Of a stretch of 33,821 bases of DNA, positions 16,957 through 24,307 are shown piece by piece. Position 1 is the first letter of the stretch, and the number at the start of each line of letters is the position of its first letter. The translations under genes were made by a program, and so were the position numbers. Under the pieces are notes generated by a model, which saw only the letters and a program-made list of their open reading frames with translations, did no database searches and was not told the origin of the DNA. The stretch is taken from positions 1 to 33,821 of the forward strand of contig JAHAWU010000029.1 in NCBI GenBank assembly GCA_018383815.1, given 5' to 3'. Source of the stretch: Candidatus Jordarchaeia archaeon. GTDB taxonomy: Archaea; Asgardarchaeota; Jordiarchaeia; Jordiarchaeales; Jordiarchaeaceae.

Positions 16957-17030
16957 AATATTAATTAATTACATTAAAATTAATATTTTATTAATATTTT
17001 TCCATTATTTTTTGGCATTAAATTAATATA
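16957..17030. promoter_or_regulatory. Probable NikR operator and divergent promoter
   Basis: AATATTAATT (16957-16966) and its exact reverse complement AATTAATATT (16978-16987) form an inverted repeat with centres 21 bp apart, about two helical turns. The unit ATTAATATTTT is then repeated directly (16979-16989 and 16990-17000), and ATTAATATA occurs again at 17022-17030. E. coli NikR binds GTATGA-N16-TCATAC with similar centre spacing, so the geometry suits a NikR tetramer, although the base sequence differs. The AT-rich units also overlap likely TATA boxes. Confidence 0.5.
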
Positions 17031-17061
17031 ATCGTCATTTATTAGTTTTTTGGGAATCTCC

Positions 17062-19143
17062 ATGGAAAAAATACAAGACCAAGGAACAGAGTGCCACGAG
17101 GTTTGCGAAATAGAAGGAGTGCATTGCGCTGAGTGCGCGGAGAGAATTGAGAAGGTGCTCTCTACTTTAGAGGGGGTTACCCGGTCAGAGGTGAATTTTG
17201 CTGCGAAAGCCCTCACAATCGATTATGATAAGGAAAAGGTTAGTATCGACGAAATTAAGGAAACAGCCAAGAAGATAGGCTACAATCTTAGGCTCCACGA
17301 AAAACCCAATTTGGAAACTAAAAAATATGTTTTAGATATTCTGCGGATTGGTTTCATTGGCTTCCTGATGTTTGTTAGCTGGGCAAATCTGCTTCCCTCA
17401 TATATGGGTTATGATGCGTCACTTGTCGCGGTAGTTGTAGGTGCTTATCCCATACTGAAGGATGCGTTCTTTTCCCTAAGAGCTAGAAAGATTGAGGTCT
17501 CCGTTTTTATAAGCATAGCTCTCGTTGCCACCGTTATTCTGAGGGAGTTTCTGTCAGCTGCCGCAATAACATTTTTTGTCCTAACAGCTTGGTTTGTTGA
17601 AGAGTTTACTGTGGATAAGAGTCGAAGAGCTATACAGGAAATCTTTGAGATAGCTCCCAAGAATGCACTTGTACTAAGAGAGGGTAAGGAGTCACTGCTG
17701 CCCATAGAGGAAATCAAAACTGGTGACATAGTGATAGTCAAATCTGGGGAGAAAATCCCTGTGGATGGTAGGATAATTTCTGGGCAGGCTCTAGTTAATC
17801 AGGCGGCAATTACCGGAGAATCCTTATCTGTAGAGAAGGGCGTGGGAGACCCTGTTTTTGCGGGAACCATAAGTGAGGTGGGCGTAATTCAAATAAGGGT
17901 GGAAAAAACTGGAGGCGACACCACAATTGGAAGAATAATTAGGATGGTGGAGGAGGCTCAAGAGGGCAAAGCCGCCATACAAAAAGTTGCCGATAGATTC
18001 ACCACATACTTTACACCACTGGTTCTAGCCATATCCTTCCTCACATTTCTACTAACTAACAGTATTATAACTGCAGTTACAGTATTGGTTGTCGCTTGTC
18101 CCTGTGCTGTAGCTTTAGCCACACCCCTTGCTGTGGTAGCCACAATTGGAAAATCTTCCAAAAGGGGAGCATTGATTAAAGGGGGAAACTATCTTGAAGC
18201 GTTAGGAAGGGTGAACATTATTGCCATGGATAAAACTGGAACCCTAACTATGAACAGGCCCCAAGTAATAGATATAAAAGGATTTGACGGTCACAGTGAA
18301 GAAGAAATAATTAGGCTGGCAGCAATAGCCGAGAAACGCTCAGAACACCCATTAGCAATTGCAATAATGAAGAGGGCGGAAAAACAGGGAATAACTGTTC
18401 CAGCGCCTGAAGAGTCAGAAATCATACGGGGCAAGGGAATAATTGTGAAAAGCAACGGCAGAAAAATTATACTGGGAAACATGGAACTTATGAGAAACAA
18501 TAATGTGAAGATTTCCAGCGGAGTAAAAAGATATATGTGGGAGAGGGAAGAGGAGGGAAAAACCGCACTGCTCATCTCCCACGATGGTCATATTTGCGGG
18601 GTAATAACTGTGGCAGATACGCCTCGATACAAATCGAGAGAAACCATAGCCGAACTTAAAAAACTGGGTGTGAAAACAATAATGCTTACTGGCGACAATC
18701 CCCGAACCGCCAAAGCCATAGCAAACCAGCTGGGCCTAGATGAGGTAATAGCGGAAATGTTACCTGAAGAAAAGGCCAAAAAAATAAAAGAACTAGAAGA
18801 CTCTGGAAAGAGAGTGGCCATGGTGGGCGACGGAATAAATGACGCACCCGCCCTAGCCCAGGCCACGGTGGGAATAGCCATGGGAGCCGCGGGAACCGCC
18901 GCCGCCATGGAAGCAGCAAACATTGTACTTATGGCAGATGACTTGGCAAAAATTCCAGAAATAATCCAGGCGGGCAAAAAAACCCTTCGAACAATAAAAC
19001 AAAACATCACCATTGGGATACTTTTCAATATTATTGGTGTAGGTTTGGCGGCATTCGGCTTCCTCACACCCTTCCTAGCAGCAGTGGCACACTTCCTACC
19101 CGACCTAGTTGTATCTTTAAACTCTTCCAAACTAATTATTTAA
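17062..19143 (+). CDS. Heavy-metal P1B-type ATPase, possibly nickel
   Basis: Metal-transporting P-type ATPase of 693 residues. An N-terminal CHEVC pair (C11, C15) precedes a heavy-metal-associated domain with HCAEC (C22, C25). Then come membrane helices, the actuator TGES loop, the membrane CPC (C346-P-C348), DKTGT with the phosphorylated D390, SEHPLAIAI, TGDN, GDGINDAP and two final helices. The last helix reads AHFLPDLVVSLNSSKL, lacking both the Met/Ser-Ser pattern of copper pumps and the D-x-G of the usual Zn/Cd pumps, so the metal is unclear. Divergent position to nikR and shared AT-rich operator-like repeats suggest nickel. ATG at 17062; TTG at 17050 is an alternative, both with a weak Shine-Dalgarno. 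Confidence 0.92.
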   Translation: MEKIQDQGTECHEVCEIEGVHCAECAERIEKVLSTLEGVTRSEVNFAAKALTIDYDKEKVSIDEIKETAKKIGYNLRLHEKPNLETKKYVLDILRIGFIGFLMFVSWANLLPSYMGYDASLVAVVVGAYPILKDAFFSLRARKIEVSVFISIALVATVILREFLSAAAITFFVLTAWFVEEFTVDKSRRAIQEIFEIAPKNALVLREGKESLLPIEEIKTGDIVIVKSGEKIPVDGRIISGQALVNQAAITGESLSVEKGVGDPVFAGTISEVGVIQIRVEKTGGDTTIGRIIRMVEEAQEGKAAIQKVADRFTTYFTPLVLAISFLTFLLTNSIITAVTVLVVACPCAVALATPLAVVATIGKSSKRGALIKGGNYLEALGRVNIIAMDKTGTLTMNRPQVIDIKGFDGHSEEEIIRLAAIAEKRSEHPLAIAIMKRAEKQGITVPAPEESEIIRGKGIIVKSNGRKIILGNMELMRNNNVKISSGVKRYMWEREEEGKTALLISHDGHICGVITVADTPRYKSRETIAELKKLGVKTIMLTGDNPRTAKAIANQLGLDEVIAEMLPEEKAKKIKELEDSGKRVAMVGDGINDAPALAQATVGIAMGAAGTAAAMEAANIVLMADDLAKIPEIIQAGKKTLRTIKQNITIGILFNIIGVGLAAFGFLTPFLAAVAHFLPDLVVSLNSSKLII

Positions 19144-19189
19144 AAAAGGAAAAAAGAGACACCTTTTTGATATTTGAAGATTTAGATAG

Positions 19190-19813
19190 CTATCTTTCTC
19201 TTATTCCCGATAGGATGGCTTGTATTCCACGAATTATGAAGCCCAAGGAGAGGAAAAAGACCAGCAACAAGTAGCCCGCCGAGGGGATTATGGTGTAAAA
19301 GCCTATGGGCGGAATGTAGGTACCGTTAAGCAAAAGTAGGAGGGGTGGCCAGTACCACAGGATGGTTCCCAATGTAGGATTCAACAGAATAAAGAAGGAT
19401 GCTATGACAATCAAGATGCCAAAAAACAGGAGAAGAACCCTATAACCAGTGTCGAGTTCCGAATCTAATGCTCCTTGAATTATCCCATTAAAACCGTTAA
19501 AAAGTAAACCTACACCCAGAAGTATAATCAAAATCGAGATGCCAATTAGGGGGAAAGCTATTACTATAACTGCTATAGCTAAAGATATTATTCCTAGTGT
19601 TAGCCATAAAATTCGCCACCCACTGGGAAGCCCCTTATTCTCTAGTCCCACAGAAACTCCCACCAGTCCTATGCTTATAAGTGAAAATGCGAAAAGCAGA
19701 ATCATAGTGAAAATGGCAACAGTGTAATATAGCCAAACCGCCACTGCAAACATGATAGCCACTAAACCCAGTATAACCAACAGAGCCCTATACCAACCAG
19801 GTGCCTGACTCAA
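19190..19813 (-). CDS. HdeD/DUF308-family membrane protein
   Basis: 207 residues, almost entirely hydrophobic, with six or seven transmembrane helices in an apparent internal repeat. The pattern ILGLVAIMFAVAVWLYY, then GIISLAIAVIVIAFPLIG and FGILIVIASFFILLNPTLG (helix, then Pro/Gly turn) is characteristic of HdeD-type DUF308 proteins. Bacterial HdeD is linked to acid resistance; the archaeal role is unknown. Between the second and third repeats an extra segment, YIPPIGFYTIIPSAG, is inserted. TTG start with GGAGG about 10 nt upstream. It converges on the metal ATPase with a 46-nt gap. Confidence 0.8.
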   Translation of the reverse strand: MSQAPGWYRALLVILGLVAIMFAVAVWLYYTVAIFTMILLFAFSLISIGLVGVSVGLENKGLPSGWRILWLTLGIISLAIAVIVIAFPLIGISILIILLGVGLLFNGFNGIIQGALDSELDTGYRVLLLFFGILIVIASFFILLNPTLGTILWYWPPLLLLLNGTYIPPIGFYTIIPSAGYLLLVFFLSLGFIIRGIQAILSGIRER

Positions 19814-19860
19814 AACAATTTCTCCTCCAAATCTTTAAAACAAGAGTTCAGTCACCCTAT

Positions 19861-20043
19861 TTAAGACTTGCCTGCGAACAAGCTTTCAAAAACATTCCAC
19901 CCAGAATAATGTATGATACCTTTTTTAGGTGTTCTTCGTTCCTTTGAGAAAGCCTGGCTCTTTAAGGTCCGTCCGATTCCGATTCCCATAGTGAAAGCCC
20001 AGAGCAAAATGTTTCCAATGTTCCCTACAGGCAAGTTATGCAC
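19861..20043 (-). CDS. Possible small protein (60 aa), uncertain
   Basis: A 60-codon frame starting GTG with GGAG 7 nt upstream, which fits the spacing used by neighbours. It has one moderately hydrophobic stretch (NILLWAFTMGIGIG) and a basic second half. I recognise no family. A TATA-like TACATAAATTTT lies about 20 nt upstream. It occupies most of an otherwise empty gap before the tRNA gene. It may be a real small gene, a remnant, or chance. Confidence 0.35.
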   Translation of the reverse strand: MHNLPVGNIGNILLWAFTMGIGIGRTLKSQAFSKERRTPKKGIIHYSGWNVFESLFAGKS

Positions 20044-20126
20044 TTATTCTCTCCGCAAAAAATTTATGTACTCAAATGCTTAATTCTCTAACCGTCCAAA
20101 AAAATAATAGCGGGCTGCTAGCTCAG

Positions 20127-20157
20127 AAGAATGAATCAGTATTGTTCGTCTGAGCAA
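20127..20157 (+). other. tRNA-Lys intron 1 (D-loop, 31 nt, BHB)
   Basis: Central helix GCTC (20121-20124) with GAGC (20152-20155). Bulge 1 is AG|A (cut after 20126) and bulge 2 is AA|T (cut after 20157). An outer helix CTA/TAG and an inner AGA/TCT plus GAA/TTC complete the bulge-helix-bulge. The intron competes with the D-stem for GCTC, so the D-arm can form only after excision. Confidence 0.9.
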
Positions 20158-20196
20158 TTAGGTAGAGCGCCAGGCTCTTAACTTGGTGGTCGCGGG

Positions 20197-20227
20197 AAAC
20201 CCTCAGAGGCATACTCTGGTTCGCGAA
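20197..20227 (+). other. tRNA-Lys intron 2 (T-arm, 31 nt, BHB)
   Basis: Central helix CGCG (20191-20194) with CGCG (20222-20225). Bulge 1 is GG|A (cut after 20196) and bulge 2 is AA|T (cut after 20227). The intron helix AACC/GGTT continues into AGAG/CTCT with a GCATA loop. The outer helix is weak. Excision restores T-stem GCGGG/CCCGT. Confidence 0.9.
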
Positions 20228-20301
20228 TTCGAATCCCGTGCAGCCCGCCTAAACACTTCATTCTAATGAATATTCTGTTTTTTAAATTTCTCGAAGGGGT
20301 T

Positions 20302-21375
20302 ATGGTTTATTTGGCGGATCTAATTCCCTGCCTGGTAATCTCTAAAAAGAGGGGACAAGAGGCCAAAATTGTTCTCTCGGAGCTGGGTCTTCTTGATACT
20401 AATATGCGTGTGTCAAGCGATTCTGAAAATATTTTTTGGCCCTTGGTTAGAGAGATTTCAGATAGTGAGCGGTCAATCTTGGAGGGCAAGCTGGGCAGTT
20501 TTGAGTTAGCTCACACCGAGTCTAAGCTTAGGATGAAGCGGCCCAAGAATATTCTGGAGGAGCTATACGAGAAACTTTCTCCCAGCCAGTTGGCTTCACT
20601 GCCCCACTCCTATGACGTGGTAGGAGACATCGCAGTACTTGAGATTCCCCAAGAGCTTTCCGATAAAGGTCCCCTCATAGGTAATGCAGTTTTAAATGTA
20701 CACAAAAATGTGAGGGTGGTTTTGGCTAAGGCTGGAAGGGTAAATGGTGTAACCCGCGTTCGAAGATTTATCCATCTTGCGGGAGAGAACAGGACAACCA
20801 CACTGCATAGGGAGAATGGCTGCGTTTTTAGGGTGGATTTATCTTCGGCTTATTTTAGTCCACGCCTTGTGAGTGAGCATGCCCGCGTAGCAAAACAAGT
20901 TTCCCCAGGAGAGGTGGTGGTGGACCTTTTTGCGGGTGTGGGGCCCTTCTCCATTCAAATCGCCAAAAGGGTTGAAGCATACGTGTATGCTATTGATATT
21001 AACGAGTCGGCAGTGGAATTGTTGAAGCAGAATATTCATTTGAACAAGGTTGATGGCAGAGTTTTCCCAATCCTAGGTGACGCTAGAAAAGTGGTGGAGG
21101 AAAGGCTTTCTTCCAAAGCCGATCGGGTTATTATGAATCTTCCAGGCGAGGCTAAGAATTACATTGATGTTGCGTGTCGCGCAATTAAGGCCGAGGGAGG
21201 AATAATCCATTACTACCAGTTCTCTGCCTCCGAGTCTGCAGACGAGGCGGTTGAATCCCTAGTTAGAGGTGTTGAGGCAAGTTCTAGAAGTGTGGTTAAA
21301 ATTCTTGGCTCAAGAAAGGTGCGGCCCAGCGCACCACGAGAGTGGCAAGTAGTTGTAGACGCCCAAATCAAATGA
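20302..21375 (+). CDS. trm5: Trm5: tRNA (guanine37-N1)-methyltransferase
   Basis: Methylates N1 of G37, which prevents frameshifting and, in tRNA-Phe, gives the substrate of TYW1 encoded at 5.5 kb. 357 residues. After an N-terminal recognition domain (about 1-90) come HSYDVVGDIAVLEIP, VRVVLAKAGRVNGVTRVR, an RVDLSSAYFSPRLVSEHARVA segment (about residues 176-195), the SAM motif VVVDLFAGVGPFSIQIAK, AIDINESAVELLKQNI and the catalytic-region MNLPGEAKNY (Trm5 has NLP where related enzymes have NPP). GSRKVRPSAPREWQVVVD closes the fold. The ATG at 20302 is preceded by AAGGGG. It starts 54 nt after the tRNA-Lys gene. The NLP motif and N-terminal domain favour Trm5 over TYW2. Confidence 0.92.
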   Translation: MVYLADLIPCLVISKKRGQEAKIVLSELGLLDTNMRVSSDSENIFWPLVREISDSERSILEGKLGSFELAHTESKLRMKRPKNILEELYEKLSPSQLASLPHSYDVVGDIAVLEIPQELSDKGPLIGNAVLNVHKNVRVVLAKAGRVNGVTRVRRFIHLAGENRTTTLHRENGCVFRVDLSSAYFSPRLVSEHARVAKQVSPGEVVVDLFAGVGPFSIQIAKRVEAYVYAIDINESAVELLKQNIHLNKVDGRVFPILGDARKVVEERLSSKADRVIMNLPGEAKNYIDVACRAIKAEGGIIHYYQFSASESADEAVESLVRGVEASSRSVVKILGSRKVRPSAPREWQVVVDAQIK

Positions 21376-21411
21376 CACATTTCCACATTGAATCACCTGG
21401 AAGCTCTCACG

Positions 21412-21426
21412 CCACACATAGTGTGG
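21412..21426 (+). other. Small hairpin downstream of trm5
   Basis: CCACAC-ATA-GTGTGG, a perfect 6-bp stem with a 3-nt loop, 36 nt after the trm5 stop. No T-run follows directly, so a terminator role is uncertain. Confidence 0.3.
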
Positions 21427-21525
21427 ATGGTGTCTTCCTTGCCTCAATTTTTGTTAAGATAACCTCCTAATATGCTAAAATGTATGACAAATTTGAGTTT
21501 TTGGTGGAAAACCAGTAGCCCTTTT

Positions 21526-21960
21526 TTAGGGGATTTCCGCGATTAGGGTTATTTCAACCTTTGTTTGGGGGTCTTTCAATTTTTGGACTAGTTTTCTGTT
21601 CAGGTCCATTGCTGCCTTGTCAGCTTTTATCATTATTGTTCTATCACTGTGGTAGGTGCTTTTTCTCGCCACTATGTCGTGGGGATGAGTGAGTGTTAGG
21701 TGTGGGCTCCCTTGGCCCCTGATGGTTTCGGTTTGGTCGTTAACTTTTAATATCATGGTGATGGTTGAATTCTCCTTTCTTGCCAACTCCTTAAACGGTT
21801 CACTGAGCTGTTCGGCTCCCTTATCTGCACATACGGCTACTATGCAGTCTCCCCTGATTGTTAACTCGTTTCTGGTAGTTATTTCTAGGGTTGTTCTATG
21901 TGTGGCGGAAACGTTAGGGTGGCCCCGTGCATGGATTGTTTCTGTTGCTTTTTTGGTCAA
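21526..21960 (-). CDS. DUF371 archaeal conserved protein
   Basis: 144 residues matching the archaeal DUF371 family: the N-terminal RGHPNVSATHRTTLEITT, LTIRGDCIVAVCADKGA, and the late LTHPHDIVARKSTYHSDRT and IMIKADKAAMDLNR motifs. The family is small, cytoplasmic, almost restricted to archaea and without a known function; conserved His, Asp and Arg residues hint at an enzymatic or nucleic-acid role. TTG start with GGTGT about 9 nt upstream. It diverges from the split pcm gene with only about 55 bp between them. Confidence 0.85.
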   Translation of the reverse strand: MTKKATETIHARGHPNVSATHRTTLEITTRNELTIRGDCIVAVCADKGAEQLSEPFKELARKENSTITMILKVNDQTETIRGQGSPHLTLTHPHDIVARKSTYHSDRTIMIKADKAAMDLNRKLVQKLKDPQTKVEITLIAEIP

Positions 21961-22016
21961 GTCTTTTTACACCGATAATTATTTCTGTATGACGCACAAT
22001 TAAATGTTAAGAGAGG

Positions 22017-22783
22017 ATGCAAAAAGAGTTGCGTGAGTGGAGACTTTTGGCAAAAAAAGATCTACTGTTTGAAAAGAAAAGGCTTCTGGAAGAGTTGAAA
22101 CGCTCAGGATTCGTCACCCGAGAAAATGTGATGCGCGCATTCCTAGAGGTTCCCCGGGAAGAGTTTGTGCCCCAGAACTTCAGAGGCAAGGCTTACGTTG
22201 ATCATCCTCTTCCCATTCCTGGAGGTCAGACAATATCTGCGCCACACAAAGAGCAAACACCCTGCTTTTTGGGCGTGACATGGTTGTAATGATGTGTGAC
22301 GTACTAGAATTGGAAGAGGGTATGAAGGTACTAGAGGTGGGTACGGGGTCCGGCTACCACGCAGCACTATGCGCTGAAATAGTGGCGCCCACTGGCTCTA
22401 ATGCTAAGGGCCATGTTTACACTATTGAACGGATTCCAGAGTTGGTAGAATTCGCCATAGATAATTTGAGGAGGGCGGGGTACCTTGACCGGGTAACCGT
22501 CATCACTGGGGATGGCTCGGAAGGATACAAGGAAATGGCTCCCTACGATGCTATACTCGTCACAGCCGCAGCTCCCAGAGTTCCTCAACCCCTAGTTGAC
22601 CAACTAAAAATAGGGGGAAGAATGGCCATTCCCCTAGGAAGCCTCTTTATGTACCAAGAGCTAGTAGTAATAGAAAAATTGGAGGAGGGCAAAACTAAAA
22701 AACAAAGATTCGGCTCAGTAGCCTTCGTACCACTAGTGGGAAAATGGGGATTCAGCACGGATTCCGGCTCTCTACACCTTTAA
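22017..22783 (+). CDS. pcm: Protein-L-isoaspartate O-methyltransferase, split by a 32-nt intron
   Basis: Repairs isoaspartyl residues in damaged proteins using SAM. Exon 1 (22017-22245) encodes MRAFLEVPREEFVPQNF and HPLPIPGGQTISAPH; exon 2 (22278-22783) encodes MVVMMCDVLELEEGMKVLEVG with GTGSGYHAAL, YTIERIPELVEFA and the C-terminal PLVGKWGF. Joined they give 735 nt, 244 residues, with the conserved TISAPHMVVMMC intact. Unspliced, the frame runs into the insert, adds KEQTPCFLGVTWL and stops at 22289, losing the SAM site. The insert has a full bulge-helix-bulge structure, so I treat the gene as functional and spliced. ATG at 22017 directly follows GAGAGG, so the start is tentative. Convergent with fen (14-nt gap). 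Confidence 0.9.
22246..22277 (+). other. Bulge-helix-bulge intron inside pcm (32 nt)
   Basis: Central helix CGCC (22240-22243) with GGCG (22272-22275), 4 bp. Bulge 1 is AC|A (22244-22246) and bulge 2 is TG|A (22276-22278). The intron helix CAAAGAGCA (22247-22255) pairs with TGCTTTTTG (22263-22271) over 9 bp including one G-U, with a 7-nt loop. The outer helix is short (TG/CA). Cleavage in each bulge after its second base removes exactly 32 nt and joins GCGCCAC to ACATGG, coding Ala-Pro-His-Met as in the family. Confidence 0.88.
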
Positions 22784-22797
22784 TTTTGGGAATGCGA

Positions 22798-23826
22798 TTA
22801 TGGTTTGAAGAACTGTTCAAGGCGGGATTGAGCCTTCACCTTCTCCTCTTCCCTTATGCGCTCCAGCGCTTTTTGCACCCTTTCCCTGGAGAAGTCATGC
22901 TCATCACAAAGTATGGAGTACACCTGATTTTTATCTATGGGTTCCCACTTTATCTTGTAGTTGTCAGTTAACTGGGGCTTAAGGAATAACTTTTTAATTT
23001 CTTCCACTGGCGGAAAAATCTCCAGTCTTTCTTCTTCCACCACCCTCTCTATGCTTCCCTTCTCCTTTATCAGTTTTAGCGCAGTTTTCACACCTATCCC
23101 CTTAACCCCCTCATTATAGTCTGTGCCAAGCAAGATTCCTATACCTATCAGCTGTTCACGTGTGATACCCAAACTCTCCAAGTTCTCATCAAGCAATACA
23201 AGTTCCGGCTCCACCCTAACATAAACGTCTTTCTTGGGCAATTTCCTTCTCCCAGAAATGGTGAGGTTTCGAACCAAGCGGGGAGAATCATAAAGTAGAG
23301 AATCATAGTCTTGGCTTGCGACTCCCCACGCGTCTCCCCGACGAGCCATGTAGGATGCTTGAGCCTCCCCCTCCGAAGGGGCTTGCACGTAGGGTACACC
23401 CATAGCCTCCAACAGTCTCTTGCTTTCCTCAACCATCTCGTCTGTTAGCTTTGATGAGGCTTGAGCAAACTTTCTCGCTTCCTCCAAGTCCCCCCTCTCA
23501 ATAGCTTCCTCCCACCTTTTGGCCGCTTCCTTCCTAATTTTCACTCTCTCCTCCACAGTTTCCAACTTGAGTTCTGGAGGTTCACCATCAAAAACGTAAA
23601 CCGGCTTAATCCCCGCCTCCAACAAGTTAATCGTTCTATAAAAGATACCGCTCAAGTGAGAGGTAATGTTACCCCTACTGTCCATAAGACTGGTACCATC
23701 AGGTTGCCTAATTATCGCTAGAAACTGGTAAAGCGCATTCATGGCATCAATAGCAATCACCCGTCCCGAAAGATCCTTCAAATCAATCTGCCGAAAAGAC
23801 AACAAGTCCCTCAGATTCACTCCCAT
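22798..23826 (-). CDS. fen: Flap endonuclease 1 (FEN-1)
   Basis: Structure-specific 5' nuclease that removes flaps during Okazaki-fragment maturation and repair. About 342 residues. N-terminal region: MGVNLRDLL, IAIDAMNALYQFL, VFDGEPPELK. Intermediate region: VPYVQAPSEGEAQASYMAR and SQDYDSLLYDSP, carrying the metal-binding acidic residues. The helix-hairpin-helix is GTDYNEGVKGIGVKTALKLI. The C-terminal QSRLEQFF is a PIP box for binding the PCNA clamp. The ATG at 23826 (GGGTG 7 nt upstream) gives the invariant MGV start, needed because the N-terminus sits in the active site; the frame extends two codons further. Preceded by about 215 bp with no gene. Confidence 0.96.
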   Translation of the reverse strand: MGVNLRDLLSFRQIDLKDLSGRVIAIDAMNALYQFLAIIRQPDGTSLMDSRGNITSHLSGIFYRTINLLEAGIKPVYVFDGEPPELKLETVEERVKIRKEAAKRWEEAIERGDLEEARKFAQASSKLTDEMVEESKRLLEAMGVPYVQAPSEGEAQASYMARRGDAWGVASQDYDSLLYDSPRLVRNLTISGRRKLPKKDVYVRVEPELVLLDENLESLGITREQLIGIGILLGTDYNEGVKGIGVKTALKLIKEKGSIERVVEEERLEIFPPVEEIKKLFLKPQLTDNYKIKWEPIDKNQVYSILCDEHDFSRERVQKALERIREEEKVKAQSRLEQFFKP

Positions 23827-24043
23827 AACCAAACACCCAAACCCAATTTACCTTAAAGAAATAAACTTTTTGAAAAATAATATTACAACATATCTACTTA
23901 TCCTTTTTTACCAAAAAAGCCGTCACTCAAAAAACTTATCCACGTTAGTTTAATCAGACCCCCAAAAAATGTAGGCAGAGGAAGCCAGAACACTTTTTAT
24001 GAACAGAATATCTGCGACAAATTTATCCCCCAAACTGTTTATC

Positions 24044-24307
24044 TTAGTCCTCCCCAATTGCTAGAAACTCCTGCCCGGGCTTAATCAGCTCCACTCTTCT
24101 CTTGGTTTTCGTTATTCTGGAAACATGAACTATTCCCTCAATCTCAAGAGACATCAAAACATCGTTAAGCTCCGTATCAGAAACCGGCATATTCTCCTTT
24201 TCCAGACTAGCCATTAGCTCATCATCCAAAATTATTCCCTGACGCTTATTCAAAATGGCAATAATCATATTCTTCAAAGGAATACTTTTCCACAGACCGT
24301 TGCCCAA
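24044..24307 (-). CDS. Small winged-helix protein
   Basis: 87 residues forming a helix-rich N-terminal half, a typical winged-helix core (DTELNDVLMSLEIEGIVHVSRI as recognition helix and first strand) and a beta-wing (KTKRRVELI). It is probably a DNA-binding regulator or a small subunit in an archaeal replication or transcription assembly; no specific family is recognised. TTG start with AGGAGG 7 nt upstream. It lies upstream of fen on the same strand, separated by about 217 bp, so it is probably transcribed on its own. Confidence 0.75.
   Translation of the reverse strand: MGNGLWKSIPLKNMIIAILNKRQGIILDDELMASLEKENMPVSDTELNDVLMSLEIEGIVHVSRITKTKRRVELIKPGQEFLAIGED

Larger units (their letters stand above)
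20112..20247 (+). tRNA. tRNA-Lys(CUU) with two introns
   Basis: Removing 20127-20157 and 20197-20227 leaves a 74-nt tRNA. Acceptor stem GGGCTGC (20112-20118) pairs with GCAGCCC (20240-20246), discriminator G at 20247. The D-arm is GCTC/GAGC with loop AGTTAGGTA. The anticodon arm is CCAGG/CTTGG with loop CTCTTAA, anticodon CTT at 20177-20179. Variable loop TGGTC; T-arm GCGGG-TTCGAAT-CCCGT. CCA is not encoded. Both introns have bulge-helix-bulge structures and lie in the D-loop (15/16) and at the T-stem/T-loop border (53/54), not at the common 37/38 site. Confidence 0.95.
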
